DNA of 64,000 bases from Micromonospora trifolii (GCF_022229005.1 NZ_JAKKFD010000044.1:186001-250000); one strand, 5' to 3'. Shown: positions 1-8,219, counted from the first letter of the stretch. Numbers and translations are program-made. The notes: generated from the letters alone by a model not told the origin.

Positions 1-142
1 TACACAGTGATGCACACGCCTTCACGACCAGCGGCAGGTCCATGCGCCCGATCTTGACAATGGCCCGTTACTCCCCCCAACGCCGCCGTTGGACTGAACA
101 GCGCCGTTCGGGCAGACGGGCCCCTCCGTAACATGTTCGGCC

Positions 143-589
143 ATGCACCGCATCGTCATCCGGCCACGCGTCCAGATTCCGGTCCTAGTTGTGATCTTCG
201 CGGTATGGACCCTGCTGGGCGTCACGTACTTCACCTCCGGTGACGTACTGGCCGAGCGCGACTGGTTTGGCATCGGGCTGGGATGCCTGCTCGTCACGAG
301 CGGCATGGCCGGGATCTGGCGTGCCCTTCGACTCGGCGTGGTAATCGGCGGCGAGGGTGTCCGTGTCCGCGGCTTCGACAGCCGTGACCAGGTCACAGCG
401 TGGAACGCGATCCAGTCGGTCGACTGCGTGCAGATCGACGTACGGGGAGGCTTGCCGCTCTATGCTCCCGTCCTCCGTCTCGGCGACAACGCCATGCCGC
501 TGTCGGCGCTCGGCTCATACTCACGGCAGGACGCCGAGCGCAAGGTCGAGCAGCTGCGGAGCCTCAAGGCCAGCGCCGCGCGATCCTGA
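143..589 (+). CDS. Small membrane protein with PH-like C-terminal domain
   Basis: 148 aa. Two hydrophobic segments (about residues 10-28 and 42-62) form a short membrane hairpin. The C-terminal half (about 66-135) is a run of short strands such as GVRVRGF and VTAWNAIQSV, the usual layout of the actinobacterial PH-domain membrane proteins. A hexamer TAACAT lies 8 nt before the ATG, so the transcript is probably leaderless or nearly so. The molecular role is unknown. No operon partner: the next gene has its own ribosome binding site 130 bp on. Family assignment is by general resemblance only. Confidence 0.7.
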   Translation: MHRIVIRPRVQIPVLVVIFAVWTLLGVTYFTSGDVLAERDWFGIGLGCLLVTSGMAGIWRALRLGVVIGGEGVRVRGFDSRDQVTAWNAIQSVDCVQIDVRGGLPLYAPVLRLGDNAMPLSALGSYSRQDAERKVEQLRSLKASAARS

Positions 590-723
590 CCGAGACGCAG
601 AGGCGGGCGCCCGACCAGCGGCATGAGCGAGCACCTTCACACGGTCCCATGCGTACAGCCGGAAACGCGTTTCTCCGATCGGCGCTCGCTGCGTAGGATT
701 TCGGCGATCAAGGAGGACGAACG

Positions 724-2733
724 GTGGGCGATTTCCAGCAGTTCGTGACGGACGTGACTTCGCGTCTGTCCACGATGTCCACGGGTGAGTTGTACGCCGT
801 CGGCGACGGTCTCGACCGTGATTCACTCTGGCTCACCTTTCTCGAATCCTTCCCCGCCGGCACCAATCTGCGGTTCCGTGAGCGATCCGAGTACGACTGC
901 TCGACCTGCCGCGGTTTCATCAAGCACTTCGGCAACGTCGTCGAGATCCACGACGGGAAGGTCCGTACCGTCTGGTCCGGGGTGTCGGCATCCGACCCGG
1001 TCTTCTCCGTCGTCGCCGCCGCTCTGGACGAGTTCGTTCTTTCGCTGCCGTTGTCCACCATCTTCCGGTCCAGTCAGGCGCAGTACGGGACGAAGACCAC
1101 CCGAACGCTGCGCGACGGCCAGGTCGAGGTGTGGCACCACCTGCACGGCCGGGTGGAAGAGCGGCATCGCATCGACGACGTCGGCGCGGCACAGGGCAAC
1201 TTCGACGCCGCTGTGCAGGTCTTCCAGCGTGGCCTGGCCGAGCTGACCCGGCACGCTCTGGACACCGTCGTCGGCCTCATCGACGACAACGCCCTCTACC
1301 GGGGCGCGGAGCATCGCCGGGCGGTGACCGAGTTCCGCTCGCTGCAGAATTTGTGGACCCAGGCGCCCGACCGGCGTGCCTTCGTCTTCGCCAACGCCAT
1401 GAACCCGGTGGCCCGGTTGCGCAACACGGTGATCGGCACCCTCGTCCAGGATCTCTCCGCGGGCGTCGACCTGGAGCAGGCGGTCCGGTCGTTCGAGGCT
1501 AAGGTGGCGCCGCAGAATTACCAGCGCCCCACGGCGTTGATCACGCCGGGCATGGTCAAGGCCGCCATGAGGACCATTGCCGAGCTGGGCATCGAGGAGT
1601 CGTTGCAGCGACGGTTCGCCCGGTTGTCCGACGTGTCGGTCACCAACGTGCTGTGGGTCGACAACGACGCCCAGGCACGGATGAAGGACGGCATCGAAGG
1701 GCTGCTCATGCAGGCGGCCACCACCCGGTCGTCAGGTGCGCTCCTTCGCGACGCCAAGCCGGAGGAGACTCCCGTGGTCTCCTTCATGAAGGACATCCTG
1801 CCCGGCGCCGCCACCATCGACCTGTGGGTCGCCAACACCTACGAGCCGCACCTCGTCAGCCTCACCACCGGCCGGCGCGCGGCTGCTCCGCGGTTGTTCA
1901 AGTGGGACAACGATTTCGGCTGGTCGTACGGCGGCAACGTCACCGACTCGATCAGGGAGAAGGTCAAGCGGGCCGGCGGCAACGTCACCGGCAAGCTGCG
2001 GGTGAGCCTGTCCTGGTTCAACCACGACGACCTGGACCTGCACGTGTACGAACCCAACGGCGACCACATCTGGTACCAGGACAAGCGCAACAAGCTGGAC
2101 GTCGACATGAACGCCAGCGGGACGCTCTCCCGCGAGCCGGTGGAGAACGTCACCTGGACCGACCGTGTCCCCGACGGTGAGTACCGGATCGAGGTGAACC
2201 AGTACCGCAAGCGGGACAGCAACCAGGTCGGCTTCGTGATCGAGACCGAGAGCAACGGAAAGATCGAGCATTACAGCCACGAGCGCGCTGTCGGCCACAA
2301 GGAGACCGTCGAGGTGGGCCGGATGACGGTTGCCGGCGGGGTGATCACCGCTTTCCGCCCGGGTAAGGACGTGCAGCCGGGCAGCGCGGGCAAGGAGTTG
2401 TGGGGCATCACCACCGAACAGTTCGTACCGGTGTCCACCATCATGTACTCGCCGAACTACTTCGACGACAACGAGGTCGGCAACCGGCACTACTTCTTCA
2501 TCCTGAAGGGGTGCGTGAACGACCAGCCGACGCGGGGGATCTACAACGAGTTCCTCCGCAGCGACCTGCAACCGCACCGCAAGGTGTTCGAGGTTCTCGG
2601 CGACCGCACCAAGTGCGAGCCGTCTCCGGATCAGCTGTCCGGCCTCGGCTTCAGCTCCACGGTCCGCAGCTCTGTGGTCGCCAAGGTGACCATGACCGGC
2701 GGCCGGCGCCGCCTCATCAGCATCCAGTTCTGA
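724..2733 (+). CDS. 669-aa protein with YfaP/DUF2135-like domain, phage-type
   Basis: 669 aa, no signal peptide or membrane segment. GTG start preceded by AAGGAGGA at 710-717. The N-terminal third has a CSTCRGF motif (about residues 60-66) that could bind metal or form a disulfide. The middle is mostly helical. About residues 420-540 carry a beta-rich domain with SLSWFNHDDLDLHVYEPNG and later PVENVTW, the signature of the YfaP/DUF2135 family, in which a DLDLHV acidic motif is conserved. The last 120 residues contain YFDDNEVGNRHYFF. Proteins of this layout are, as far as I recall, common in large tailed phages and in bacterial islands, together with a small partner like the next gene. Function unknown. 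The pair may be phage-derived. Confidence 0.75.
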   Translation: MGDFQQFVTDVTSRLSTMSTGELYAVGDGLDRDSLWLTFLESFPAGTNLRFRERSEYDCSTCRGFIKHFGNVVEIHDGKVRTVWSGVSASDPVFSVVAAALDEFVLSLPLSTIFRSSQAQYGTKTTRTLRDGQVEVWHHLHGRVEERHRIDDVGAAQGNFDAAVQVFQRGLAELTRHALDTVVGLIDDNALYRGAEHRRAVTEFRSLQNLWTQAPDRRAFVFANAMNPVARLRNTVIGTLVQDLSAGVDLEQAVRSFEAKVAPQNYQRPTALITPGMVKAAMRTIAELGIEESLQRRFARLSDVSVTNVLWVDNDAQARMKDGIEGLLMQAATTRSSGALLRDAKPEETPVVSFMKDILPGAATIDLWVANTYEPHLVSLTTGRRAAAPRLFKWDNDFGWSYGGNVTDSIREKVKRAGGNVTGKLRVSLSWFNHDDLDLHVYEPNGDHIWYQDKRNKLDVDMNASGTLSREPVENVTWTDRVPDGEYRIEVNQYRKRDSNQVGFVIETESNGKIEHYSHERAVGHKETVEVGRMTVAGGVITAFRPGKDVQPGSAGKELWGITTEQFVPVSTIMYSPNYFDDNEVGNRHYFFILKGCVNDQPTRGIYNEFLRSDLQPHRKVFEVLGDRTKCEPSPDQLSGLGFSSTVRSSVVAKVTMTGGRRRLISIQF

Positions 2734-2764
2734 TTCCCCACCCAGCTATTCCAGAGAGGTTACC

Positions 2765-3160
2765 GTGAGTATTTTCGAGAAGGCCACACGGGAGAAGTTC
2801 CGCTATCCGTCGGCCAAGGGACTGCTGACCACGGAACAGCTGTGGGAGCTTCCGTTGACCGCCAGGTCCGGCTTCAGCCTCGATGATGTGGCCAAGGCGG
2901 TCAACGCCGAGCTCAAGGCCGTCGACACCGAGTCGTTCGTGGCCACCGAGGCCAATCCGGCCAAGGCAACCTTGGAAGCCAAGCTGGAGGTCGTCAAGCA
3001 CGTCATCGCCGTCCGCCTCGCGGAGGACCAGGCGGCGAAGGCGGCGGCGGCCAAGAAGCTGGAGAAGGAGAAGCTGCTGGCGGTCCTGGGCCGCAAGCAG
3101 GACGCGGTCCTGGAGAACCTGACCGAGGCGGACCTACTGGCCCGAATCAACAACCTGTAG
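2765..3160 (+). CDS. 131-aa partner of the 669-aa protein, phage-type
   Basis: 131 aa, GTG start with AGAGAGGT upstream, 31 bp after the preceding stop, so the two genes form an operon. The N-terminus (SIFEKATREKFRYPSAKGLL, then LTTEQLWELPL) and a charged helical middle (EVVKHVIAVRLAEDQAAKAA, about residues 77-96) resemble small proteins found in tailed phages and in many bacteria. The C-terminal half (about 75-131) is rich in Ala, Lys and Glu and should form a long helix or coiled coil. No enzymatic motif is visible. A role as a small structural or chaperone-like partner of the 669-aa protein is only a guess from the linkage. Confidence 0.75.
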   Translation: MSIFEKATREKFRYPSAKGLLTTEQLWELPLTARSGFSLDDVAKAVNAELKAVDTESFVATEANPAKATLEAKLEVVKHVIAVRLAEDQAAKAAAAKKLEKEKLLAVLGRKQDAVLENLTEADLLARINNL

Positions 3161-3284
3161 CCCGCCGACAATCAGCGTCTGCCAGCGGGCCCGCACATCG
3201 CCGAGAAGTACGGTCGCCATGCAAGACCTGTGGCGGCCAGGCCGGCGCTCATGGCCACTTCTCGGTGAACTACTGTGCGGTGCG

Positions 3285-3485
3285 GTTGGACGCAGTTCGA
3301 GGCCGTTCAGGGCACCCTGTTGCCTTCACCCTGCTTCCCCATACCGGGCTCGCACCGGGCCGCCGACCACCGACCGATCGTGAGCTGCCGACCCAGTGCT
3401 TTGGTTGGCACCAGCGCTGGCTCCCGCAGCCGCATGGGTCGATCGGGGAGCACGCTCACGGCCGCCGCGCCTGTCAGCGGCAGAA
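3285..3485 (+). repeat. Dispersed repeat, copy 1
   Basis: About 200 bp that align along nearly their full length with 6218-6422 and partly with 4112-4255. Best-conserved blocks are GTTGGACGCAGTTC, CCGATCGTGAGCTGCCG and GGCTCCCGCAGCCGCA. It fills the 400-bp gap before the first DUF1877 gene. Identity between copies is roughly 70-75 percent by eye. No stable reading frame is shared by all three copies, so it looks non-coding. Confidence 0.7.
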
Positions 3486-3548
3486 CAGCGTGCCGCCAGG
3501 TTGCCGGAGACGTCCGCCCGCTGTCGACGAAACTGTCGTAACCAGCAC

Positions 3549-3561
3549 TTAGGCTCGCGCG
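3549..3561 (+). promoter_or_regulatory. Leaderless-type promoter of the DUF1877 gene
   Basis: The -10-like hexamer TAGGCT at 3550-3555 is followed by 6 nt and then the GTG start at 3562. There is no ribosome binding site. The same arrangement (TAGGCT, then 7 nt, then GTG) occurs at 19774 and 29672. Confidence 0.5.
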
Positions 3562-4092
3562 GTGAGCATGAACGGCAACTGGCTGCGCGTTTCGCCGGAC
3601 GAACTGGAACAGGCGCGAACTGACCTCGACTGGGCCTACGAACTCGCCATGACGGAACGCGACGACAACTCCAAACGCTGGGCGGCCACCGACAAGGCAT
3701 GGAACGGGTTGGACTTCCTACTCGATCGGCTGGGCTTCGAAATTCCGCTGGTCCTAGGCGCGGAGAGGTTCGTGGAGCTGCCAGACGTCGAGCCTGACAG
3801 CGACGAGATGTTCGACTTCCTAGAAGACCTCGAAGACGACTGGGGCTACGGGCCACCCTCTTATCTGACACCAATCCACGTAGCGACAGCGGCCTCGCGA
3901 CTGGCCGCGCTCACCGAAGACGGCCTCATTCGGGGCGTCGACCCACAGGAGTTGAAACGGGCCGACATCTACCCCGGCCCCTGGGAAGGACCCAGCGAAC
4001 TTGCGTGGGTGGCCCACTATCTACCAGGCGTCCAGACCTTCTTCGCCGCAGCCGCTAAGGATGGTGCCGCGGTGATCTGCTGGCTTGACTGA
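3562..4092 (+). CDS. DUF1877 family protein (YfbM-like)
   Basis: 176 aa, soluble. The pattern of DUF1877 is visible: an N-terminal helix (VSPDELEQARTDLDWAYEL), KAWNGLDFLLDRL at about residues 46-58, LGAERFVELP, YLTPIHVATAASRLAAL, and the C-terminal YLPGVQTFFAAAAKDGAAVI where the family's last helix and strand lie. The start is GTG at 3562, placed by the TAGGCT promoter 6 nt upstream; ATG at 3568 is the alternative. A diverged second DUF1877 gene lies at 5666-6142 on the other strand. This gene is flanked by two copies of the dispersed repeat in the same orientation. The function of DUF1877 is not known. Confidence 0.8.
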   Translation: MSMNGNWLRVSPDELEQARTDLDWAYELAMTERDDNSKRWAATDKAWNGLDFLLDRLGFEIPLVLGAERFVELPDVEPDSDEMFDFLEDLEDDWGYGPPSYLTPIHVATAASRLAALTEDGLIRGVDPQELKRADIYPGPWEGPSELAWVAHYLPGVQTFFAAAAKDGAAVICWLD

Positions 4093-4111
4093 TCGGCGGC
4101 TCAGCCGCTGC

Positions 4112-4255
4112 GTTCAGGGCACACCGCTGCTTACAACCTGCTCCCCCGATCCATGGTGTGCTCCGAGCGCAGACGCGTGGAGTGGACTGCCAGCCCTTGG
4201 CTTTGACTGGCGCCAACGCCAGTTCTGATCTGGATCGATCGGTTGGAGAGCATCC
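4112..4255 (+). repeat. Dispersed repeat, copy 3 (partial)
   Basis: Begins with GTTCAGGGCAC as copy 1 does and shares the CTGCTCCCCC block with copy 2. It realigns later at GTGGACTGCCAGCCCTTGGC (copy 1 has GTGAGCTGCCGACCCAGTGC) and at TCGATCGGTTGGAGAGCA. It lacks the first 27 bp and the last 30 or so. It starts 19 bp after the DUF1877 stop codon, so that gene lies between two direct copies. The rest of the gap, 4256-4522, shows nothing I can identify. Confidence 0.55.
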
Positions 4256-4522
4256 CTTTCCGCATCGCGAAGATCGTGGATTTTGGTACTGCTGTGCAGG
4301 GCCGGCGGCTTGGGCCGCTCGGCTCACCGTGTCAGAAGGGACCAGATGGCGTCGGCCGGTGGTAGCCATCGCTCGCACGGCTCACTGCCGGGGACATCGT
4401 CGGCGCGACACCCAGCGCGTCGGCCAGTGCCCGGAAGCTGCGGTCGCAGAGCTCACCGCCAGCCCCAGCAGTACGTCGATCTGCCTCACATTCCCTGGCC
4501 GGCTGCGCAGGAGTTGGTGGTG

Positions 4523-5233
4523 TCAGCCGAAGAGGGCGCCGGGGATGTCGGCGTAGAAGAGGGCGGGGTCGCGGGAGAGCGAGGCCTTGACGTTGGCGGT
4601 GGGACTGTCGGCGATCACTTCGAGCTTGCCCGCTTCCAGGCCGTCCAGTGCCATGGTGACCACCTCGTGGGGTGGAAGTTTGGGGATGTCGTAGGCGGCC
4701 ATCATGTCGGTGTCGGCTATGGCCAGGGCCAAGGCGGTGACCTGGGTTTGCTGGTCGGCCAGCTCGAGTCTGATGCCGTTGGTGAGGGACCATTCCGCAG
4801 CTTTGGAGGCGGCGTAGCCGTTGCTGGCGGGGGCGAAGGCGTACCAGCTCAGTGCTGAAATGACGTTGAGGATGGCGCCGCCGGCAAGCCTGGGGGCGAA
4901 GGCGCGGGTGACGTTGAGGGTGCCCCAGAAGTTGGTGTCGAACTCGCGGCGGACGTTTTCCGTAGAGGGTCCGAGCAGGGGCGCGTTTGTGGAGATGCCA
5001 GCATTGTTGATGAGGACATCAAGGTCGCCCACCTCGGCTGCCGCGGCGTCGACGGATGCCGGGTCCGTGATGTCCAGTTGGAGGGGGACGACGCCAGGGA
5101 TGTTGATGCGGTCGGGGCGGCGGGCGGTGGCGTAGACGGTGGTGGCGCCGCGGGCGAGGAGAGCCTCGGCAAAGGCCTTGCCGAGCCCACGGTTGGCGCC
5201 TGTTACGAGGGCTTTCTTGCCGTTGATCTGCAT
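4523..5233 (-). CDS. SDR family NAD(P)-dependent oxidoreductase
   Basis: 236 aa, classical short-chain dehydrogenase. The cofactor motif TGANRGLGKA is at residues 10-19, NNAGIS in the middle, the catalytic serine in VISALSW, and Tyr/Lys in YAASKAA. The cofactor loop carries ATARRP, which favours NADP over NAD. Substrate unknown. It is divergent from a MerR regulator gene across 58 bp that contain a perfect MerR-type operator, so it is very likely that regulator's target. The ATG start at 5233 fits the usual short N-terminus of the family. Confidence 0.88.
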   Translation of the reverse strand: MQINGKKALVTGANRGLGKAFAEALLARGATTVYATARRPDRINIPGVVPLQLDITDPASVDAAAAEVGDLDVLINNAGISTNAPLLGPSTENVRREFDTNFWGTLNVTRAFAPRLAGGAILNVISALSWYAFAPASNGYAASKAAEWSLTNGIRLELADQQTQVTALALAIADTDMMAAYDIPKLPPHEVVTMALDGLEAGKLEVIADSPTANVKASLSRDPALFYADIPGALFG

Positions 5234-5248
5234 GCCGCCAGGCTAAAA

Positions 5249-5266
5249 CCTCACGTTGGCGTGAGG
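5249..5266. promoter_or_regulatory. MerR-type operator between SDR and merR genes
   Basis: CCTCACGTTGGCGTGAGG: 7-bp perfect arms around a 4-bp centre. CCTCACG...CGTGAGG is the classic half-site of MerR regulators that begin MRI-x-E...VSVRALRYYxEQGLL. It lies 16 bp upstream of the SDR start and 26 bp upstream of the regulator start, consistent with control of both divergent promoters. Confidence 0.75.
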
Positions 5267-5291
5267 GGCAAGTATTGCGAAGTAGGTCACT

Positions 5292-5645
5292 GTGCGGATC
5301 GAGGACTCGGCGACCCAGACGCGGGTCAGTGTTCGCGCGCTGCGGTACTACCAGGAGCAAGGCTTGCTGGCCTCGACACGGACTGACAGCGGGCAGCGGT
5401 TCTGTGGGAACCTGGCCGTCAACCGGATGCGGCTGATTCAGCATTTGTCCAGCGCGGGGCTGTCCAGCAAAACGATCTCGGAGCTCTTGCCACGCACAAC
5501 GCGTCAGGGCGGGCGTGGGACTCAGCGAGCCGGTAGCGGCGGCCTCCAGACCCACGCCGCCTGCGGCAAGGAGTGCGCGACGCTGCGTACGCGAGCGCTC
5601 CTTGACCCGACCAGCGTGCCAGAGCGGCTCGCCTCTAAGGGGTAG
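5292..5645 (+). CDS. MerR family transcriptional regulator
   Basis: 117 aa, GTG start. The winged-helix N-terminus is clear: TRVSVRALRYYQEQGLL at about residues 10-26, then RLIQHLSSAGLSSKTISELL. The C-terminal part (about 70-117) should be the dimerising coiled coil; HAACGKECATLRTRALLD fits in frame but is more diverged than usual, and the middle (TTRQGGRGTQRAG) looks eroded. It may therefore be a weakened or decaying gene. The operator CCTCACG-N4-CGTGAGG directly upstream supports autoregulation and control of the divergent SDR gene. Confidence 0.7.
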   Translation: MRIEDSATQTRVSVRALRYYQEQGLLASTRTDSGQRFCGNLAVNRMRLIQHLSSAGLSSKTISELLPRTTRQGGRGTQRAGSGGLQTHAACGKECATLRTRALLDPTSVPERLASKG

Positions 5646-5665
5646 ATGAGCCGCCTGATCTTGAT

Positions 5666-6142
5666 TTAGGTGGCGGTGAAGATTACTGAGCGGGCCGCCG
5701 CGGCGGCCCGCTCGTAGAACGTCTGAACATCAACGAAGTTGTTCCAGGTGTACTCAAAATCTTCGTCGTCCCGGGCACCGTCATAGTCGCGTCTATCGAT
5801 CGCATCGAAGCGGCGGCGTAGCCAGGTCCGGTCGACAGTTCGCAGTGCCCCGGCCACATCCCGCACCTCGGCGGCGCTGACGTACACGACGTACCAGTCA
5901 ACGGATAGGTGCCGGCCACCGAGCACCGCGTGGGACCACGGGTACGCGCCGCCGTCTGGGTCGAGCGTGCCATCGGTCAGGCAGCGGTGGATCGCGTCCC
6001 AGGCTTTGTCGGTGTCAACAGTCAAAGCGTCGTTTTCCCGAGACTCCTCCAGCTCCTCAAGGAACTCGCCCACCTTGTCGCCGTCCGCCGCTAGCAGCGA
6101 GCGCTCCTGCTCGGATGTGATGGCGAAGTGCACCCCTAGCAT
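5666..6142 (-). CDS. DUF1877 family protein (second copy)
   Basis: 158 aa, closer to the DUF1877 consensus than the 3562-4092 product. It opens with MLGVHFAITSEQERSLLA, then FLEELEESRE, DKAWDAIHRCLTDG (about residues 44-57), AVLGGRHL, YVVYVSAAEVRDVAGAL, and ends FVDVQTFYERAAAAARSVIF. It is convergent with the MerR gene (20 bp between stops) and diverges from the repeat copy at 6218. Two diverged members within 2 kb, on opposite strands, argue for acquisition rather than recent duplication. Function unknown. Confidence 0.82.
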   Translation of the reverse strand: MLGVHFAITSEQERSLLAADGDKVGEFLEELEESRENDALTVDTDKAWDAIHRCLTDGTLDPDGGAYPWSHAVLGGRHLSVDWYVVYVSAAEVRDVAGALRTVDRTWLRRRFDAIDRRDYDGARDDEDFEYTWNNFVDVQTFYERAAAAARSVIFTAT

Positions 6143-6217
6143 GCCGGCGATCGTACGGGGCGTGCACTGGACAGCGCGGCAGGCAGGGGTAGGTGCAGTT
6201 GAAGGCCGTTCGATGCC

Positions 6218-6422
6218 GTTGGACGCAGTTCAAGGCCGTTCCGGGCTCCCTGCTGCTCCCAACCTGCTCCCCCGGACCGGGCTCGCGCCGAGTTGCCGAC
6301 CGCCGGCCGATCGTGAGCTGCCGGCCCAGTTTCTTAATTGACAGACACTTGCTGGCTCCCGCAGCCGCACCGGTTCAGGGAAAGGACGCTCACGATCGCC
6401 GCGCCCCCTGGACAGCGGCAGA
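6218..6422 (+). repeat. Dispersed repeat, copy 2
   Basis: Matches copy 1 (3285-3485) from GTTGGACGCAGTTC through CCGATCGTGAGCTGCCGGCCC and GGCTCCCGCAGCCGCA to the closing CAGCGGCAGA. Immediately before it, 6195-6211 is a near-identical 17-bp duplicate of 6225-6241 (GCAGTTGAAGGCCGTTC against GCAGTTCAAGGCCGTTC). It sits just before the GNAT gene, as copy 1 sits before a DUF1877 gene. Confidence 0.7.
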
Positions 6423-6465
6423 TCCGGATGCAGCCCAGAACCTGAACCAGTTTGTACGAACTATC

Positions 6466-6912
6466 ATGCCTACCGTGAACGTCGAGGTGGAACTCATCGA
6501 GACTCTCGATGCGGAGAGCATTGAAGCGTTCTGCCGAGATGAGCCGGAGTTGTCGAGCCGGCCGAGTCGCCTGAGCCCGGAAGCACTGGCCCGCATGATC
6601 GCGTTGCCTGAGTTCCAGCTACTCGTCGCCCGACGAAACGGGGGCATCTGCGGAACGCTCACGCTCGCGGTCTACCAGATGCCCGGCGAAGTGAAGGCCC
6701 GTGTCGATGATCTGGTCGCTGAGCAGACCGAAGGCGGGCAGGCAATTGCCCTAACGCTGATCCGAGAGGCCGCACGGCGCGCAGTGGCGGCCGGCGCTGC
6801 TGCCATCCAAGTGGTGTCCAAACCGGCACTACTGGTAGCGAACAGCACCTTTGAACGGATTGGCTTCAGGCAGGAGCGCCCTGGGATCTACCGCCGGACA
6901 TTCCATACCTAA
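6466..6912 (+). CDS. GNAT family N-acetyltransferase
   Basis: 148 aa from the ATG at 6466; the frame is open further upstream, but that stretch belongs to the repeat. It shows the GNAT order: strand and helix VEVELIETLDAESIEAF, the beta4 region FQLLVARRNGGICGTLTLAVY, an acyl-CoA binding stretch in weak form (QAIALTLIREAARRAVAAGA), and the C-terminal NSTFERIGFRQERPGIYRRTF typical of GNAT enzymes acting on small amines or peptides. The R/Q-x-x-G-x-G/A loop is degenerate. Substrate unknown. A single-gene unit preceded by repeat copy 2. Confidence 0.8.
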   Translation: MPTVNVEVELIETLDAESIEAFCRDEPELSSRPSRLSPEALARMIALPEFQLLVARRNGGICGTLTLAVYQMPGEVKARVDDLVAEQTEGGQAIALTLIREAARRAVAAGAAAIQVVSKPALLVANSTFERIGFRQERPGIYRRTFHT

Positions 6913-6990
6913 CCCCCGGCTCCCGCTCCGCGGCGTACCGCCACTACGGCGTACGGCGGTGGCATTCCCCGGACGACGGGCTTCGAGGCG

Positions 6991-7239
6991 GTGGAACTGG
7001 ACTACCGCGCCCAGATCGACGTGCCCGCCGACCCCATCGGGGACTGGGAAGAACTCAAGCGCGTGGCGCCCAACCCCTTGGTCCCCACGTACGGCGAAGT
7101 GATCGCCGCCGCCCTGAGCGACGACGAACGCGGGCGTCTCGACACGTACATGACCGCCCTGGCCGCGGCCGGCACGCCAACTCGGCGCACGATGGCCACG
7201 GCCTTCCTTCGCGCACGGCGTCCGCACAGGAACCGCTGA
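6991..7239 (+). CDS. Hypothetical protein, possibly a C-terminal fragment
   Basis: 82 aa from a GTG. The sequence (YRAQIDVPADPIGDWEELKR, VPTYGEVIAAALSDDERGRL) has good actinobacterial codon bias and protein-like composition. The same frame reads as plausible protein for about 14 codons upstream of the GTG (ending RTTGFEA), with no start codon there. This could be the remnant of a longer gene. I do not recognise the family. Confidence 0.4.
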   Translation: MELDYRAQIDVPADPIGDWEELKRVAPNPLVPTYGEVIAAALSDDERGRLDTYMTALAAAGTPTRRTMATAFLRARRPHRNR

Positions 7240-7408
7240 GGACCTACCGCGGCACCCCGCACTCACCGACGCACCGGACACCCGTGTCCGCAAGGCCCAG
7301 AGGCGCCCTGCCCGAACCGTGATCGTGGGCTCGATGACTTCGCGGTCATGTCGATGAGCGAGGGTCGCAAGAGTCATGACGTTCTCGACCGTCGGCCCGC
7401 CGACCCAC

Positions 7409-8203
7409 TCAGGTCACTCGGAACACCGGCCACCCGATCTCGGTGCGCCACATTGCTGGATCGCTTGTGTCCTTAGGTCCGACGAGGTAGACCTCCCGCA
7501 CGGGCCCCGCCACCGACATCGCGTTCTTCACGACCCAGGTACCGAGCTCGCCGTAGGTGACCTCGATGCCATCGTGCTCGCCAACGTGGGTGGCCACCGC
7601 CACTTCCGCGGCGGGTAGGGTCGCGGCGTGGACCCGCCCGGTATGAGGTGGAGCGGCCGTCGGTAGGTAGACCAACGCGTGACCGCGGCCCTGCTCGAAC
7701 AGGGAGTTGTCGTAGGTGCCACCCGGTGGACCGGTCACCGCGTCGCCTACGGCCACCTCCAACTCGGCCATCGCGCCCGCGAACCAGGCTTCGACCTCGC
7801 CCTCGTCGACCACGGCCGCCACCGCCGCGACCGTGCGGGCGGGCTCGGCGCGGAGCTCCACCTTGATCGGCGCGGGGTCGGGCTGGAGCAGGCGGCGCAG
7901 CGACGCGACAGCGGCTCGGGTGCGGTCGAGTTCGGCCTCCAGGCGTTGGAGGTGGTCGGCGATCAGGGTCGCGCGGACACCGGGGTCCGGGGACCGCAGG
8001 ATCCGCTGCACGTCGCTCAGGGGGACGTCGAGTTCGCGGAGCCGGTTGATGACCTGGGCGGTCGGGATCTGCTCGATGGCGTAGTAGCGGTAGCCGGAGG
8101 TCTCGTCCACCACGGCGGGTTGCAGCAGGTCGCTCTCGTGGTACCGACGCAGGGTCCGCACGCTCAGGTGGGTCAGGCGCGAGAACTCCCCGATTGTCAG
8201 CAT
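7409..8203 (-). CDS. MerR family regulator with GyrI-like effector domain
   Basis: 264 aa. MerR DNA-binding domain at residues 1-70 (MLTIGEFSRLTHLSVRTLRR, YYAIEQIPTAQVINRLREL), a coiled coil at about 75-105 (LIADHLQRLEAELDRTRAAV), and a GyrI-like small-molecule binding domain from about 115 to the end. This is the BmrR/TipA-like architecture in which a drug or metabolite converts the repressor to an activator. The start at 8203 is chosen because it gives the standard N-terminus. It is divergent from the SnoaL/SDR pair, with a palindromic operator in the 78-bp gap. Confidence 0.88.
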   Translation of the reverse strand: MLTIGEFSRLTHLSVRTLRRYHESDLLQPAVVDETSGYRYYAIEQIPTAQVINRLRELDVPLSDVQRILRSPDPGVRATLIADHLQRLEAELDRTRAAVASLRRLLQPDPAPIKVELRAEPARTVAAVAAVVDEGEVEAWFAGAMAELEVAVGDAVTGPPGGTYDNSLFEQGRGHALVYLPTAAPPHTGRVHAATLPAAEVAVATHVGEHDGIEVTYGELGTWVVKNAMSVAGPVREVYLVGPKDTSDPAMWRTEIGWPVFRVT

Positions 8204-8219
8204 CCCCGCAGTATGAAGG

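Noticed and set aside
6193-6465. N-terminal extension of the GNAT enzyme
   Set aside because: That stretch is repeat copy 2, which is non-coding; the GNAT fold begins just after ATG 6466.
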